A DNA stretch of 41,688 bases, taken from positions 1 through 41,688 of the forward strand of contig LDAQ01000083.1 in NCBI GenBank assembly GCA_001028025.1. Direction: 5' to 3'. Below the pieces are notes generated by a model. That model did not search any database. It saw nothing but the letters and a program-made list of their open reading frames with translations, and had not been told where the DNA came from. The stretch's first letter is position 1. Each line of letters opens with the position of its first letter. Shown in pieces: positions 6,759 to 14,870 of the stretch. The stretch comes from Faecalicatena fissicatena (GTDB taxonomy: Bacteria; Bacillota; Clostridia; Lachnospirales; Lachnospiraceae). Both the position numbers and the translations under genes were made by a program.

Positions 6759-8411
6759 CTATTCATAGTAGTCTACTTCATGCTTCACCACAATCCCAGA
6801 GTGGAATTGTATCTCCAGTTTCATGCCCTTATGCACTCTGATGGAGGATATGAGCCGTTTTACAAGGTCTTGGTCGAACTCTCGCACCTGTGGGTTTACC
6901 GTGGTGATTGCCTTATCCAGCTGATCTACACGCTCTTTATAGCTTTCCGCCTGTTTCTGCGCCTGCACCATTTGGATTCTCGCTGTTTTCAGCTCATTGA
7001 TCTGCTCGGATAGTTGCTTATACTCTGTATCAAAATCCTCGCTTACAGCTCCTTGCTTTGCGTTATTTTCTATGAGTATCAGCATTTGCTGCTGCAGCTT
7101 TTCTATCTGCTCATCATATTCCGTTGTAACGCCTTGGGTACTGTAGCTGCCGATGACTCTGATGACATTTTCTCGGAAGGTGCCTATAAATTCACCTGTA
7201 TTTTCCACCACACTGTTTATGGCTGTCATAATGGCATCGTGGAGCTGTTCCTCTTTCAAGGTGGGCGAATTCTGACACCTTGATTTTTTGCCTTGTTTAA
7301 GCCTATCCTCGCATCGCCACACTGCCGATTTTTCACCGTATTTGCTCCATATCTGTCTGCGATAGGCATGTCCACATTCAGCACAGACCATGAGGTCGGT
7401 CAGTATGTATTTGGAGCTGTATTTGCTTTTTTCTTTTTCCTCTTTGCTTTTCTTTCGGGTTACCGCCGCTTTATTCAGGGATGCTCTACGGAGCTTTTCC
7501 TCCTGCACCTGATGGAACAGTTCCTTTGGTATGATAGCTTCATGATTATCTTCGATATAGTACTGCCTGACATAGCCATCATTTTTGACCTTCTTCTTGG
7601 TGAGAAAATCTACGGTATAGGTTTTCTGCATACAGGCATCCCCACACAGCTTCTCGTTTGAGAGCATTTTGTCTATGGTGCCGGGGTGCCAGTGGTCAAG
7701 ACCTGTTACCGTTTTAATGCCATCTCGCTGGAGTCCTCGGGCGATGTTGATGATGCTGCTGCCCTCAAGATATTCTCGAAAAATCCGCTTGACGGTGACT
7801 GCTTCTTCCGGCACTATCACAAGGTTTCCGTCCTCGTCTTTGGTGTAGCCTAAAAATTTCTTGTGGTTGACAGATATCTGACCATTTTCAAATCTTCTTG
7901 TTAATCCCCATCTGGTATTCTCGCTAATGTTACGGCTTTCCTCCTGTGCTTGGCTGCTTAGAATGGTGATGAGCAGCTCGCCACCGCTTTCCATTGTATT
8001 CACGCCCTCTTTTTCGAAGATGACGGGAATGCTTTTTTCTTTTAGCTTTCGGATATTCTGTAAGGCGTCTACAGTGTTCCTTGCGAATCTGCTGACCGAT
8101 TTGGTAAGCACTAAGTCTATTTTTCCTGCAAGGCAGGCATCTATCATGGCATTGAAGTCATCTCGCTTATTGGTCTGCGTGGCACTTTTTCCGTCGTCAG
8201 CGAATATACCGGCGCACTTCCAGTTGGGGTTGCTGTTTATTTTATTGGTATAGTAATCTACCTGAGCTTCATAGCTGCCCTCCTGCTGCTCCAGCAAGGT
8301 GCTTACTCGGCAGTAGGCAGCTACACGCAATGTTTTCTGCTCTACTCGAAGCTGTTTATCATATTTCATTTGCGGCGGTATAATCGCCACATTCTTTTTC
8401 TGTACTGCCAT
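6759..8411 (-). CDS. Large serine recombinase (third of three)
   Basis: The 550-residue protein has the three parts of a large serine recombinase. The resolvase catalytic domain holds the nucleophile Ser37 in AAYCRVS and the motif SRFARNTVDAL. The recombinase DNA-binding domain (about 175-290) carries HWHPGTIDKMLSNEKLCGD, and a zinc ribbon begins CAECGHAYRR. A C-terminal coiled coil follows. Such enzymes integrate and excise mobile elements between short att sites with no host factor. The start at 8411 is chosen because AAAGGA lies 8 nt upstream; an ATG three codons earlier overlaps that site. It overlaps the preceding gene by 53 bases and is followed by two hairpins, so it ends the operon. 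Confidence 0.93.
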   Translation of the reverse strand: MAVQKKNVAIIPPQMKYDKQLRVEQKTLRVAAYCRVSTLLEQQEGSYEAQVDYYTNKINSNPNWKCAGIFADDGKSATQTNKRDDFNAMIDACLAGKIDLVLTKSVSRFARNTVDALQNIRKLKEKSIPVIFEKEGVNTMESGGELLITILSSQAQEESRNISENTRWGLTRRFENGQISVNHKKFLGYTKDEDGNLVIVPEEAVTVKRIFREYLEGSSIINIARGLQRDGIKTVTGLDHWHPGTIDKMLSNEKLCGDACMQKTYTVDFLTKKKVKNDGYVRQYYIEDNHEAIIPKELFHQVQEEKLRRASLNKAAVTRKKSKEEKEKSKYSSKYILTDLMVCAECGHAYRRQIWSKYGEKSAVWRCEDRLKQGKKSRCQNSPTLKEEQLHDAIMTAINSVVENTGEFIGTFRENVIRVIGSYSTQGVTTEYDEQIEKLQQQMLILIENNAKQGAVSEDFDTEYKQLSEQINELKTARIQMVQAQKQAESYKERVDQLDKAITTVNPQVREFDQDLVKRLISSIRVHKGMKLEIQFHSGIVVKHEVDYYE

Positions 8412-9330
8412 TAGGCTCATCCTTTCGTTTGTATTCTAAAATTTCGCTGAATTTCAGTTCATTGATAAATTCTGTTTCTATTTTTCCATCTTTGTAGATG
8501 GTGATTTTCTTGATAATCTGCACCATCAGTTCTTCATTAAAATCTGCCAGTTCATGGATTTCCTCTATGCTCTCCCTAATCCTTTGGGTAGCATATTGGT
8601 AATCATCAATTTTCGAAGCTTTGTAGGTAAGCTCTGCTCGTTTGAAGATAAGCGATGCAAGGTCTGGCGAGGAAAACTGCTCTTGTTCCTCCAATTCTGC
8701 AATTTGCATCTCTACCGCTCTTAGCTCCATATCCTTTTTCAGAGGCTCTTTACGATAAGGCTTATCCAGTATCTTTCTTTTTTGTAGCAGTTTATTGATT
8801 GCTGATGTAACAACAGCCTTTATTTCATCTTCAGTATAAAAAAGATTTCTGCATACAACTCTGTTATTATAAATATACTTTTTGCATTTCCAGCGTACCT
8901 TTTCCTGCGGCTTACCGCAGTGTTCCACATACTTACGGTACGGCTCTCCACACTCTCCGCAAAATATCCTGTCTGTAAAAGCATGGTGATTATTCATACT
9001 GTTGAGCTGTGCCGTTCTCCCTAACTTTGCTATTTTTTGCTGTCGTTTTTCCTGTGCCTGAAGGAACAGTTCCTTGGTGATAAGTGGGGGATAGAGGTCA
9101 TCACCCATGTACTTGATGTTTTGCAGGATTTTCCCCACTGCACCATGCGTCCAGTTGGTTTTATTGTTGGCATTGGGTGCATTATTTTCTTTCAGCTCTT
9201 TTGAGATAGCCAGTATGGATTTTCCATTCACATATTCGCTGTAGATTTTCTTTACAGTAGCTGATTTTTCCTGTTCAATCTGAATTTTTCCATCGATCAT
9301 TTTATATCCAATCGGTAAGTGTGTTTGCAT
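8359..9330 (-). CDS. Catalytic-domain-less serine recombinase homologue (second of three)
   Basis: This 323-residue protein starts directly in the recombinase DNA-binding domain (HLPIGYKMIDGKI, then TNWTHGAVGKILQNIKYMGD). It continues through a four-cysteine zinc ribbon (CGECG ... KCKKY ... C) and a long coiled coil, with no resolvase domain or catalytic serine anywhere upstream in frame. It has its own AAAGGGG ribosome binding site inside the end of the preceding gene, so it looks like a designed gene rather than a broken one. The likely role is a DNA-binding partner, for example a directionality or complex-assembly factor for the two full enzymes. The first two genes are separated by 6 bases and the next overlaps by 53. 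Confidence 0.88.
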   Translation of the reverse strand: MQTHLPIGYKMIDGKIQIEQEKSATVKKIYSEYVNGKSILAISKELKENNAPNANNKTNWTHGAVGKILQNIKYMGDDLYPPLITKELFLQAQEKRQQKIAKLGRTAQLNSMNNHHAFTDRIFCGECGEPYRKYVEHCGKPQEKVRWKCKKYIYNNRVVCRNLFYTEDEIKAVVTSAINKLLQKRKILDKPYRKEPLKKDMELRAVEMQIAELEEQEQFSSPDLASLIFKRAELTYKASKIDDYQYATQRIRESIEEIHELADFNEELMVQIIKKITIYKDGKIETEFINELKFSEILEYKRKDEPNGSTEKECGDYTAANEI

Positions 9331-9336
9331 TTTGGT

Positions 9337-10929
9337 TCACCCCTTTGTAATGGTTTCTGTCAGTTCAAGACTATTAATCAGTCGGAAGGTGATATCTCCG
9401 TTATTTCCAATTAGCACCTTATCTACGGTATGGATAAATAATTCCTCTTGATATTCCTCCATAATGACAGGGTTATATTTAATAATTTGCAGCAGCCTGT
9501 TTGTACCGTCAATTTCTTTTTCATACCCATTATCATCAAGCAGGGTATTTCTTCGTTTCTTGTATTCTTCAATTTGTACATTCAAGGTGTTTTGCTGTTC
9601 CATAAAAATAGCAGAGTCGATATATCCCTTTTGCACAACTCTGCTTAGGATACGACTCTGCTCTGTTAATTCCGTTATTTTATTATTTAACTCTAATATC
9701 TGCACTTCCTGCTCTGGGCTGGTTCTGAGACTCTTTAGCGATTCCAAGAGGGGATAGAGTATTTCACTGTAATTGCTGACCAGCTTATTCCACATGGTGA
9801 GATAGGCGTTCTTGATCATGTCCTCTCTCACTGCTTTCATTTTACACTTTTTGATGTTCTCTATGTGAGTAATGCAGCACCATTGTATTTTCTCGTATGG
9901 TTTTCCAATATAAATTTTTTGCCTGCGGAATACTCCGCCGCATTCTTTACAGATGATTTTACTGCTGAATTCATAGCGGTTTTGGTATTTGCCACTGTCA
10001 TCAACACCCATCTGTATTCTGCGGTAGGCATAGATTTCTCTCACTCTTTCTGCCTGCTGTTGTGTGATAATAGCCGGGTGATTTTCTTTGATAGAATACA
10101 TTGGCAGTTCGCCATTATTTCGCTTTTTGGTAAAAGGGAGCACCTCTGTCGTATAAGTTTTCTGCATAAGCAGCTCACCCTCATAGATGGGATTTTGCAA
10201 AATCTCCTTTACCACGCTGTCATTCCATTTTTCTGCATTGCGGATGGTTGGAATGCTATCATAGTTTAATTCTTTTGCAATGGTGTAACTACCTTTTCCT
10301 GCGAGATATTCATTGAAAATCCTGCGGATGATTTCTGCTTCATCCTCTTTTATGATAAGCTCGCCATCTTCATCCTTGGTATATCCGTATGCAACGCAAC
10401 CGATATTGAAGCTGCCATCTTGAAATCGTTTTTGGATGCCCCAGCGATTATTAGTAGAAATGCTCTCCGATTCTCCCTGTGCGATGGAGCTTAAAATGGT
10501 CAGCATTTGCTCGCTCTGCTCGGACATGGTATTGATATTTTCCTTTTCAAAAAATACCGATATTCCAAGTGCTTTCAGCTTTCGGATGGTTTCTATGCTG
10601 TCTACCGTATTTCTGGCAAACCTTGTGACGGATTTGGTGATAATCATATCAATATTACCTTTTTCGCATTCCTTCATCATCCGTAAAAATTCGTCACGAT
10701 TTTTTACCTTAGTTGCGGTTTTCGCTTCGTCAGCAAAAATTCCGACATACTCCCAATCCTCTCGACTTTGAATATACTGCTGATAATATTCTGTCTGTGC
10801 CACATAGGATATATGCTGCTTTGCAGAATCTGTGCTGACACGGCAGTAGGCACATACCTTTTTCTTTGGACGCAACTCTCCAAGAACCTTTTGCCTGATT
10901 GGCTCAATGGTTTTCACTTTTTTCGCCAT
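9337..10929 (-). CDS. Large serine recombinase (first of three)
   Basis: This 530-residue enzyme has Ser32 as nucleophile in CAYCRVS, the conserved SVTRFARNTVDSIETIRKL region, a recombinase domain (EKWNDSVVKEILQNPIYEGEL), a zinc ribbon (CKECGGVFRRQ) and a C-terminal coiled coil. It is clearly related to, but diverged from, the recombinase at 6759-8411; their catalytic domains share the FARNTVD core and overall layout. The ATG at 10929 is taken as start because AAAGGAGG lies 7 nt upstream; a 29-codon in-frame extension lacks such a site. Only 6 bases separate it from the next gene. It is predicted to act with its two neighbours in ICE integration and excision. Confidence 0.93.
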   Translation of the reverse strand: MAKKVKTIEPIRQKVLGELRPKKKVCAYCRVSTDSAKQHISYVAQTEYYQQYIQSREDWEYVGIFADEAKTATKVKNRDEFLRMMKECEKGNIDMIITKSVTRFARNTVDSIETIRKLKALGISVFFEKENINTMSEQSEQMLTILSSIAQGESESISTNNRWGIQKRFQDGSFNIGCVAYGYTKDEDGELIIKEDEAEIIRRIFNEYLAGKGSYTIAKELNYDSIPTIRNAEKWNDSVVKEILQNPIYEGELLMQKTYTTEVLPFTKKRNNGELPMYSIKENHPAIITQQQAERVREIYAYRRIQMGVDDSGKYQNRYEFSSKIICKECGGVFRRQKIYIGKPYEKIQWCCITHIENIKKCKMKAVREDMIKNAYLTMWNKLVSNYSEILYPLLESLKSLRTSPEQEVQILELNNKITELTEQSRILSRVVQKGYIDSAIFMEQQNTLNVQIEEYKKRRNTLLDDNGYEKEIDGTNRLLQIIKYNPVIMEEYQEELFIHTVDKVLIGNNGDITFRLINSLELTETITKG

Positions 10930-11008
10930 CTGATTTCCTCCTTTCCCAGAGGATAGCCCTCTGTTAGTAACACACAATACCACAAGCTTTTCTATATAGC
11001 TAGTGTTT

Positions 11009-11221
11009 TTACACATATACTTTACTAAGTGCCGGAGAGAAGGATTGGCGATTTAGTGCATCAATTTGTGCATATTCAACATCAGATACAATCCCTCTGC
11101 GTTTCAGGATTTTAAGCAATTTTAGCGACATCTTATATTCTACTTCTTTTTCTGACTGCACCATATCCATTCGGTGTTCCTCGGCAATATCTGCACCTAT
11201 TTTCATAATATCTAAACTCAT
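11009..11221 (-). CDS. Small SHOCT-like protein upstream of the recombinases
   Basis: The product has 70 residues, and the ATG has a GGAGGGG site 5-6 nt upstream. The C-terminal half (SLKLLKILKRRGIVSDVEYAQI) has the pattern of a SHOCT-type short helical hairpin, a motif often carried by small phage and ICE proteins. The N-terminal half is acidic and amphipathic. Its stop lies 79 bases before the first recombinase start, so it probably shares that transcript. A role in controlling excision is possible from position alone; no catalytic or classical DNA-binding motif is visible. Confidence 0.7.
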   Translation of the reverse strand: MSLDIMKIGADIAEEHRMDMVQSEKEVEYKMSLKLLKILKRRGIVSDVEYAQIDALNRQSFSPALSKVYV

Positions 11222-11352
11222 AATAACCCCTCCAATCCAATATACTTTATTTTCTTAATATCACAAAAATAGGGACTGCTCCTTGCGGTTGCCCTGCACC
11301 CATAATGCTGTAAAGGGAAATGGTTTGGAGCAATCCCCATTGCTTCTAACAT
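11218..11352 (-). CDS. Possible 44-residue coupled ORF containing a terminator
   Basis: An ATG at 11352 opens a frame of 44 codons (starting MLEAMGIAPNHFPLQHYG and ending KYIGLEGLL) whose TGA overlaps the ATG of the SHOCT-like gene as ATGA. The composition looks protein-like, but the upstream AGAAGA is a weak ribosome binding site. The frame covers a terminator-like inverted repeat (11272-11337), so translation of it could decide whether transcription continues into the recombinase genes. It may be a leader ORF or the remaining end of a degraded ICE protein. Confidence 0.45.
   Translation of the reverse strand: MLEAMGIAPNHFPLQHYGCRATARSSPYFCDIKKIKYIGLEGLL
11272..11337 (-). terminator. Terminator or attenuator before the recombinase operon
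   Basis: GGGATTGCTCC and GGAGCAGTCCC (11 bases, one mismatch) enclose about 44 bases and are followed on the minus strand by TATTTTTG. This is a long-loop Rho-independent terminator shape lying inside the short ORF at 11218-11352. Confidence 0.5.
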
Positions 11353-11435
11353 TAAGATTTTTCTTCTGCACTTAATTTGACACTACTACCCAAGTGCTAA
11401 TGGCGATTTCATAAACCGAAAGTGGCTGGCTTTCG

Positions 11436-11678
11436 TCATAGGACTTTCACCTCCGCTGGGATCTCCACCGGCTGCCCCCATTGCTTGAGTCTGTGGCTGG
11501 GCAGAAGTATCATTGTAGGCTGATGAGGTTTTGGCAAACAATCCGCCGTGAATTGTTTTAAGGTCAGGAGGGTACCGCTATGCACCTTTGGGATTTGCAA
11601 ATTCCTGTTGGCCGCTTTGATAGGGAAGAAAGAAGTCTGAACGAACGCTTGTCCAATGTGTGTGATTTCGCATTTCAT
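11436..11678 (-). CDS. Hypothetical 80-residue protein
   Basis: The frame starts at an ATG with GGGG five bases upstream and ends in an ATGA overlap with a 17-codon frame. Ten residues near the end (QPVEIPAEVK) look natural, but no domain is recognised. An overlapping plus-strand frame at 11580-11813 also has a good ribosome binding site (AGGAGGG, 8 nt), so the coding strand is not certain. The stretch 11353-11435 between it and the next ORF holds only very short frames. It may be a decayed gene. Confidence 0.35.
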   Translation of the reverse strand: MKCEITHIGQAFVQTSFFPIKAANRNLQIPKVHSGTLLTLKQFTADCLPKPHQPTMILLPSHRLKQWGQPVEIPAEVKVL

Positions 11679-11803
11679 CTTTTCCCCTACAGGTGGTCTT
11701 GGCGCTCTCGCCTATATCGCTTGTCCGTTTCCGGCTCATCAGCTAACGTATTTATAAAATCGGATATGAAATTTTCAAGGAACCAGTCTGCTTTCCCAAA
11801 AGA

Positions 11804-11868
11804 AAACAGGTGAAGAGAAAATATCCCTTCACCTGTTTCCACACTTCTAAGCGATTTTTTAAGTGTGG
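11804..11868. terminator. Two adjacent hairpins after the sigma-like gene
   Basis: The first stem is AAACAGGTGAAG (from 11804) with its complement ending at 11838, followed on the minus strand by TTCTTTT. The second is CCACACTT (11839-11846) with AAGTGTGG (11861-11868), followed on the plus strand by CTTTTAATTTTT. Together they could stop transcription from both sides. Confidence 0.7.
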
Positions 11869-11871
11869 CTT

Positions 11872-12339
11872 TTAATTTTTTTCAATAAAATTTTTCAAAT
11901 TGGCTTTTGCACTATCTACGCTGTATTTAACTGCCCTTGCGGAACACCCTTCGATCTTGGCGATTTGCTCGTAAGTAAAGTTCTCAAAGTAGTATAAAAT
12001 CAACCTTCTTCTCTGAACCTTTGGCAACACATTGATGCCTTTCCACAGCATTTCATTCTGTAACCGTTCCAGAGCAATTTCCTCCAAGGATTTTGGTCTA
12101 TTGATTACTCTCTCGTACAAAGTCTGCTCAGTTACTTCCGAATGCTCCAAGTTTCGCTCATCGGATCGTCTGAGATTGCGTTCCTTACGGACAAATTTCT
12201 GAAACAACCAATCTGCCACCGTTGGTGCAATCTCAATTTCCACCGTCTGATTTTCCGCATTCTGAAAAGATGCATAGTAATGCTTTTGATCCAGCATTAT
12301 CTCTATACGTAGTTTATATGGATTTGTGTTGTCAAACAT
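11872..12339 (-). CDS. Sigma-70 region 4-like ICE regulator
   Basis: This is a 155-residue protein. The last third (VLPKVQRRRLILYYFENFTY, then EQIAKIEGCSARAVKYSVDSAK) is a sigma region 4 helix-turn-helix of the kind found in small sigma-like regulators of Tn916-type and related ICEs. The N-terminal part has a beta-rich segment (YYASFQNAENQTVEIEIAP) and a basic linker. The start at 12339 has GGAGGAAAATT directly upstream; an in-frame extension of 35 codons has none. Lacking region 2, it is more likely an activator-type regulator than a full sigma factor. It ends just before two hairpins and lies between the cargo and integration modules. Confidence 0.82.
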   Translation of the reverse strand: MFDNTNPYKLRIEIMLDQKHYYASFQNAENQTVEIEIAPTVADWLFQKFVRKERNLRRSDERNLEHSEVTEQTLYERVINRPKSLEEIALERLQNEMLWKGINVLPKVQRRRLILYYFENFTYEQIAKIEGCSARAVKYSVDSAKANLKNFIEKN

Positions 12340-12443
12340 AATTTTCCTCCGTTTTCTGAATTTTGATTTTTTTGTCAAAATGTCAGAAGCGGAGGAGAAC
12401 GACAACGATATATGTCGCTCTGTGTAGTTACTATATATATGCA

Positions 12444-12486
12444 AAAAAGCGTCACAACTTCGCTGATAGAAGTTATGACGCTTTTT
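12444..12486. terminator. Strong bidirectional terminator
   Basis: AAAAAGCGTCACAACTTC and GAAGTTATGACGCTTTTT form an 18-bp stem with one mismatch and a 7-nt loop, with A and T tracts at both ends. It lies upstream of the sigma-like gene and downstream of the cargo operon. The region 12487-12636 between the two terminators holds nothing I can support. Confidence 0.85.
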
Positions 12487-12636
12487 ATATCTCTATGAAA
12501 TTGTTCTGTTTCTATTCTTGGGGGACAATTTGGACAGGGCATGGAAACACCTCCTTAGAGGAGCTATTCCTGCCCTTGGCACTCATCCGAAGATGGCTGT
12601 CATAATCCCTCATTTTATTGAGAAATTGCACCGTAT

Positions 12637-12685
12637 AAAAAAGCAGTGCCAGCGGCTTGATTTTCAAGCACCGGCACTGCTTTTT
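12637..12685. terminator. Terminator of the zinc-ribbon/lipoprotein operon
   Basis: AAAAAGCAGTGCC pairs with GGCACTGCTTTTT, and the loop contains a second stem (GCTTGA/TCAAGC). It lies about 75 bases past the last gene of the cargo operon and has A/T tracts on both sides. Confidence 0.85.
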
Positions 12686-12759
12686 GTGATTTTTATTATT
12701 GTTACTCCATAAATAAGGAGCCTTTCAAATATAATAACAACCTTACTACCATGGAAACT

Positions 12760-13122
12760 TTACCTTAAACGATTTCCACACTTTCCGCAGAAGTGTGCGC
12801 TGGGTGCAACTGGTTCACCGCATTGAGAGCAAAATTTCATCTGCGGAACATCTTGATATGTCAGCGGCAAATCCTCCTTCGGCTTATTATCGGATAGAAA
12901 CAGCCAGTCAATGTCCTCACCATCGTTGCATAAGCCGATGGCTCCGGTGGGCGATACCACATAAAAGCTGTCCTCATCGATGGGGTTTTCACTATCGCTT
13001 GTTTCAGCAAGCGTCAACAAGCCGTTTACATCGTATCTGTCATTGGAAGTGGCAAAGCTCCAGCTTATACAGCGTGTTGCCGAAAACTCCGCAGCCTCCA
13101 GTAGCGTGTTAAATCTCTCCAT
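12760..13122 (-). CDS. Zinc-ribbon protein, last gene of the cargo operon
   Basis: The product has 120 residues and no membrane segment. The last 25 residues form a zinc ribbon, CSQCGEPVAPSAHFCGKCG, the same type found at the N terminus or middle of four operon partners. The first 90 residues have no recognised domain; they include an acidic stretch (CNDGEDIDWLFLSDNKPKED). The start at 13122 has GAGGAGG 8 nt upstream. It follows the preceding gene by 13 bases and is followed by a strong terminator. It is probably a cytoplasmic partner of the membrane zinc-ribbon proteins; function unknown. Confidence 0.82.
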   Translation of the reverse strand: MERFNTLLEAAEFSATRCISWSFATSNDRYDVNGLLTLAETSDSENPIDEDSFYVVSPTGAIGLCNDGEDIDWLFLSDNKPKEDLPLTYQDVPQMKFCSQCGEPVAPSAHFCGKCGNRLR

Positions 13123-13135
13123 TATAAAATCCTCC

Positions 13136-14452
13136 TCATTTGAATAACAGGTTATTGCACCGCTTGCAACGGTCATTTTGTATGGGGTTCATCATAGAGC
13201 AGACGTTGCAATAGATAATGCTGTCTTTGGATTTATCGTATTTCTCGTATGTACCGAATTTGGGATGAAACCGCACCCTGTCGCCAACTGAGAGATAGTC
13301 GTACATATGCCGTCCGCTGTCCTTTTCCACGATGGTTTTTTTCTTGCCCGCATCGGTGTTAATGATCGTGGTATATTCCGTATAGGTTCTGTAGTTATCA
13401 TCCTCGCCACCCCTATGCTCGCTTTTCTCCTTGCTGTACTGATTGACGACCACACCCTCCCACATTGGTTGCTTCGTTCTTCTCAACGCCAGCAGATTAA
13501 CGACCAGCATGACAAGGGCGATACCTATGCCAATGATGAGGGATTCGCCAAAGGGGAAATCTGCCATCAGCAGACCGGCGATGGGAAAGCCAATGAGCGG
13601 CACAAAAGCCAATATCCACATACAGCCAATGGAGGATTTCTTGTTTTTCTGCGCAGCGGCCAGTATCTCAGGGCAGTTATACCTGTCAGAAAAGCCGACC
13701 AGCCCTGTACCACCCTGTGATCGTGCGGGAGCTGCCGCACGGCTCGGCTCCATCGGCTGTAGCACCGCCGCCCCACAGCCGATGCAAAATTCGGCTCCCT
13801 CCGGCAACTTTGCGCCGCAAGCCTTACACACACCGGGGGCGTTTGTTTGTATTTTTGTGCCGCAGCTTGAACAGAAAGCCATACCCTCCGTAATCTTGTT
13901 TCCACAGTTGGGACAAAACATATCCGTATCACTCCTTTGCTCGATAATTTGAGATGCAGCGGGCTTCCTCGCCGCTGGTTTCTTCTTTTTCCCCCGTCTG
14001 GCTGTGCGTATGACAAGCAGCAGCAAAAGCAGAGAACCGATAGGAGCGAGGATGTGGTAAATAATTGCCACTTCGCCCATCTCATCAAATTCGCACAGCA
14101 TGGCAGGCTTGTTGACATAGGGGAAAACATCAAGGTAACAGATGCGCTCGGAGCGCGTTTCGCCCTCGTCCAAGGATGGCCACGCCTCGTCGCTGCTATA
14201 TATCACATAACCCCGGTATTCCTTGCCGTTTGCCATGAACCAATAGCCCTTTGATATGGTGCGTGAGCGGTTCTCCTGCGCCGTCATATCATCACGGCGG
14301 CTGTCATAGCTGTCCACCGTACCCGTGACGGAATCGCCCCATATCGCCAGAGCCAGCGTGGAGAGGCTTAAATACATGGCAAACAACAGCACGGCGCAGA
14401 TAAGGATGAGAATGGGCAGGGGGATGTTTTTGCTTGTTTTCTTCTTTGCCAT
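13136..14452 (-). CDS. Membrane protein with three zinc ribbons and DUF3592-like domains
   Basis: This is a 438-residue protein. A first helix (about 10-36) leads to an extracytoplasmic DUF3592-like domain (GTVDSYDSRR ... EYRGYVIYSSDE). A second helix follows at about 135-155, then two cytoplasmic zinc ribbons (CPNCGNKITEGMAFCSSCG and CKACGAKLPEGAEFCIGCG). Two more helices (about 275-320), another DUF3592-like beta domain (GVVVNQYSKEKSEH ... YLSVGDRVRFHPKFG) and a final CNVC/CKRC ribbon complete it. The ATG at 14452 has AAAGGAG 7 nt upstream; a longer open frame lacks a site. Duplicated beta domains on opposite ends of one chain are unusual. Likely a membrane scaffold of the cargo system; enzymatic activity is not suggested by any motif. 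Confidence 0.82.
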   Translation of the reverse strand: MAKKKTSKNIPLPILILICAVLLFAMYLSLSTLALAIWGDSVTGTVDSYDSRRDDMTAQENRSRTISKGYWFMANGKEYRGYVIYSSDEAWPSLDEGETRSERICYLDVFPYVNKPAMLCEFDEMGEVAIIYHILAPIGSLLLLLLVIRTARRGKKKKPAARKPAASQIIEQRSDTDMFCPNCGNKITEGMAFCSSCGTKIQTNAPGVCKACGAKLPEGAEFCIGCGAAVLQPMEPSRAAAPARSQGGTGLVGFSDRYNCPEILAAAQKNKKSSIGCMWILAFVPLIGFPIAGLLMADFPFGESLIIGIGIALVMLVVNLLALRRTKQPMWEGVVVNQYSKEKSEHRGGEDDNYRTYTEYTTIINTDAGKKKTIVEKDSGRHMYDYLSVGDRVRFHPKFGTYEKYDKSKDSIIYCNVCSMMNPIQNDRCKRCNNLLFK

Positions 14453-14465
14453 CGGGGCGCTCCTT

Positions 14466-14849
14466 TCATTGTTGTTCAGAGTCGCGCTTTTCATGCCAGC
14501 CCGCGCCAAACAGGTACAGGATGGTAAGCAGGAAAAGCGGCGGCAATGTGAGTGCGGCATAAGCGAGAAGTGGGACGACCAGTATAACCCCCGCCGCCAG
14601 TTGGATATAGGCAAGTATCCGGCACCAGCGATGTCGATGGGGTCTGCCCGCAAAGGCCAGCCCAGCAATAGCCGTTATCATGGAAAAGATGTACACGATT
14701 CCGGCAGCGAAGCAGCCCAATCCGGCATAGGTGTAATCCAGTGCCGCATTGTTTATGAGATTCCAGCACCACAGCAGCATGGGCAGGGCGGTAGTCAGCA
14801 TCAGTATGGATGAAATCCGCAAAAGAATCTGTTTCGGTTTGCTGTTCAT
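14466..14849 (-). CDS. Four-helix membrane protein
   Basis: The 127-residue product has about four hydrophobic helices (around 10-30, 38-65, 78-100 and 100-116) with a basic loop (GRPHRHRWCR) between the second and third, and a charged C terminus. No family is recognised. An AAGGAAAA site precedes the ATG. It is 13 bases from the next gene in the operon and 21 from the previous one, so it belongs to the run of envelope proteins. A small integral partner of the zinc-ribbon membrane proteins is the best guess. Confidence 0.72.
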   Translation of the reverse strand: MNSKPKQILLRISSILMLTTALPMLLWCWNLINNAALDYTYAGLGCFAAGIVYIFSMITAIAGLAFAGRPHRHRWCRILAYIQLAAGVILVVPLLAYAALTLPPLFLLTILYLFGAGWHEKRDSEQQ

Positions 14850-14870
14850 ACATTTTTCCTTGCCCCAATA

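Noticed and set aside
11239..11266. Possible promoter (TTGTGA, 16 bases, TATATT) before the SHOCT-like gene
   Set aside because: Its transcript would begin inside the ribosome binding site of the gene, so it is unlikely to be used.
11580..11813. Plus-strand 77-codon frame with AGGAGGG upstream
   Set aside because: The ribosome binding site is good, but no promoter or recognisable domain is seen, and it is the only plus-strand candidate in the window; left as an alternative to the 80-residue minus frame.
12518..12712. Plus-strand 64-codon frame between the two terminators
   Set aside because: It runs through a terminator hairpin, lacks a clear ribosome binding site and shows no domain.
13307..13952. 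Overlapping plus-strand frames opposite the DUF3592-like gene
   Set aside because: They have no domains and lie antisense to a gene with clear zinc ribbons and membrane helices.
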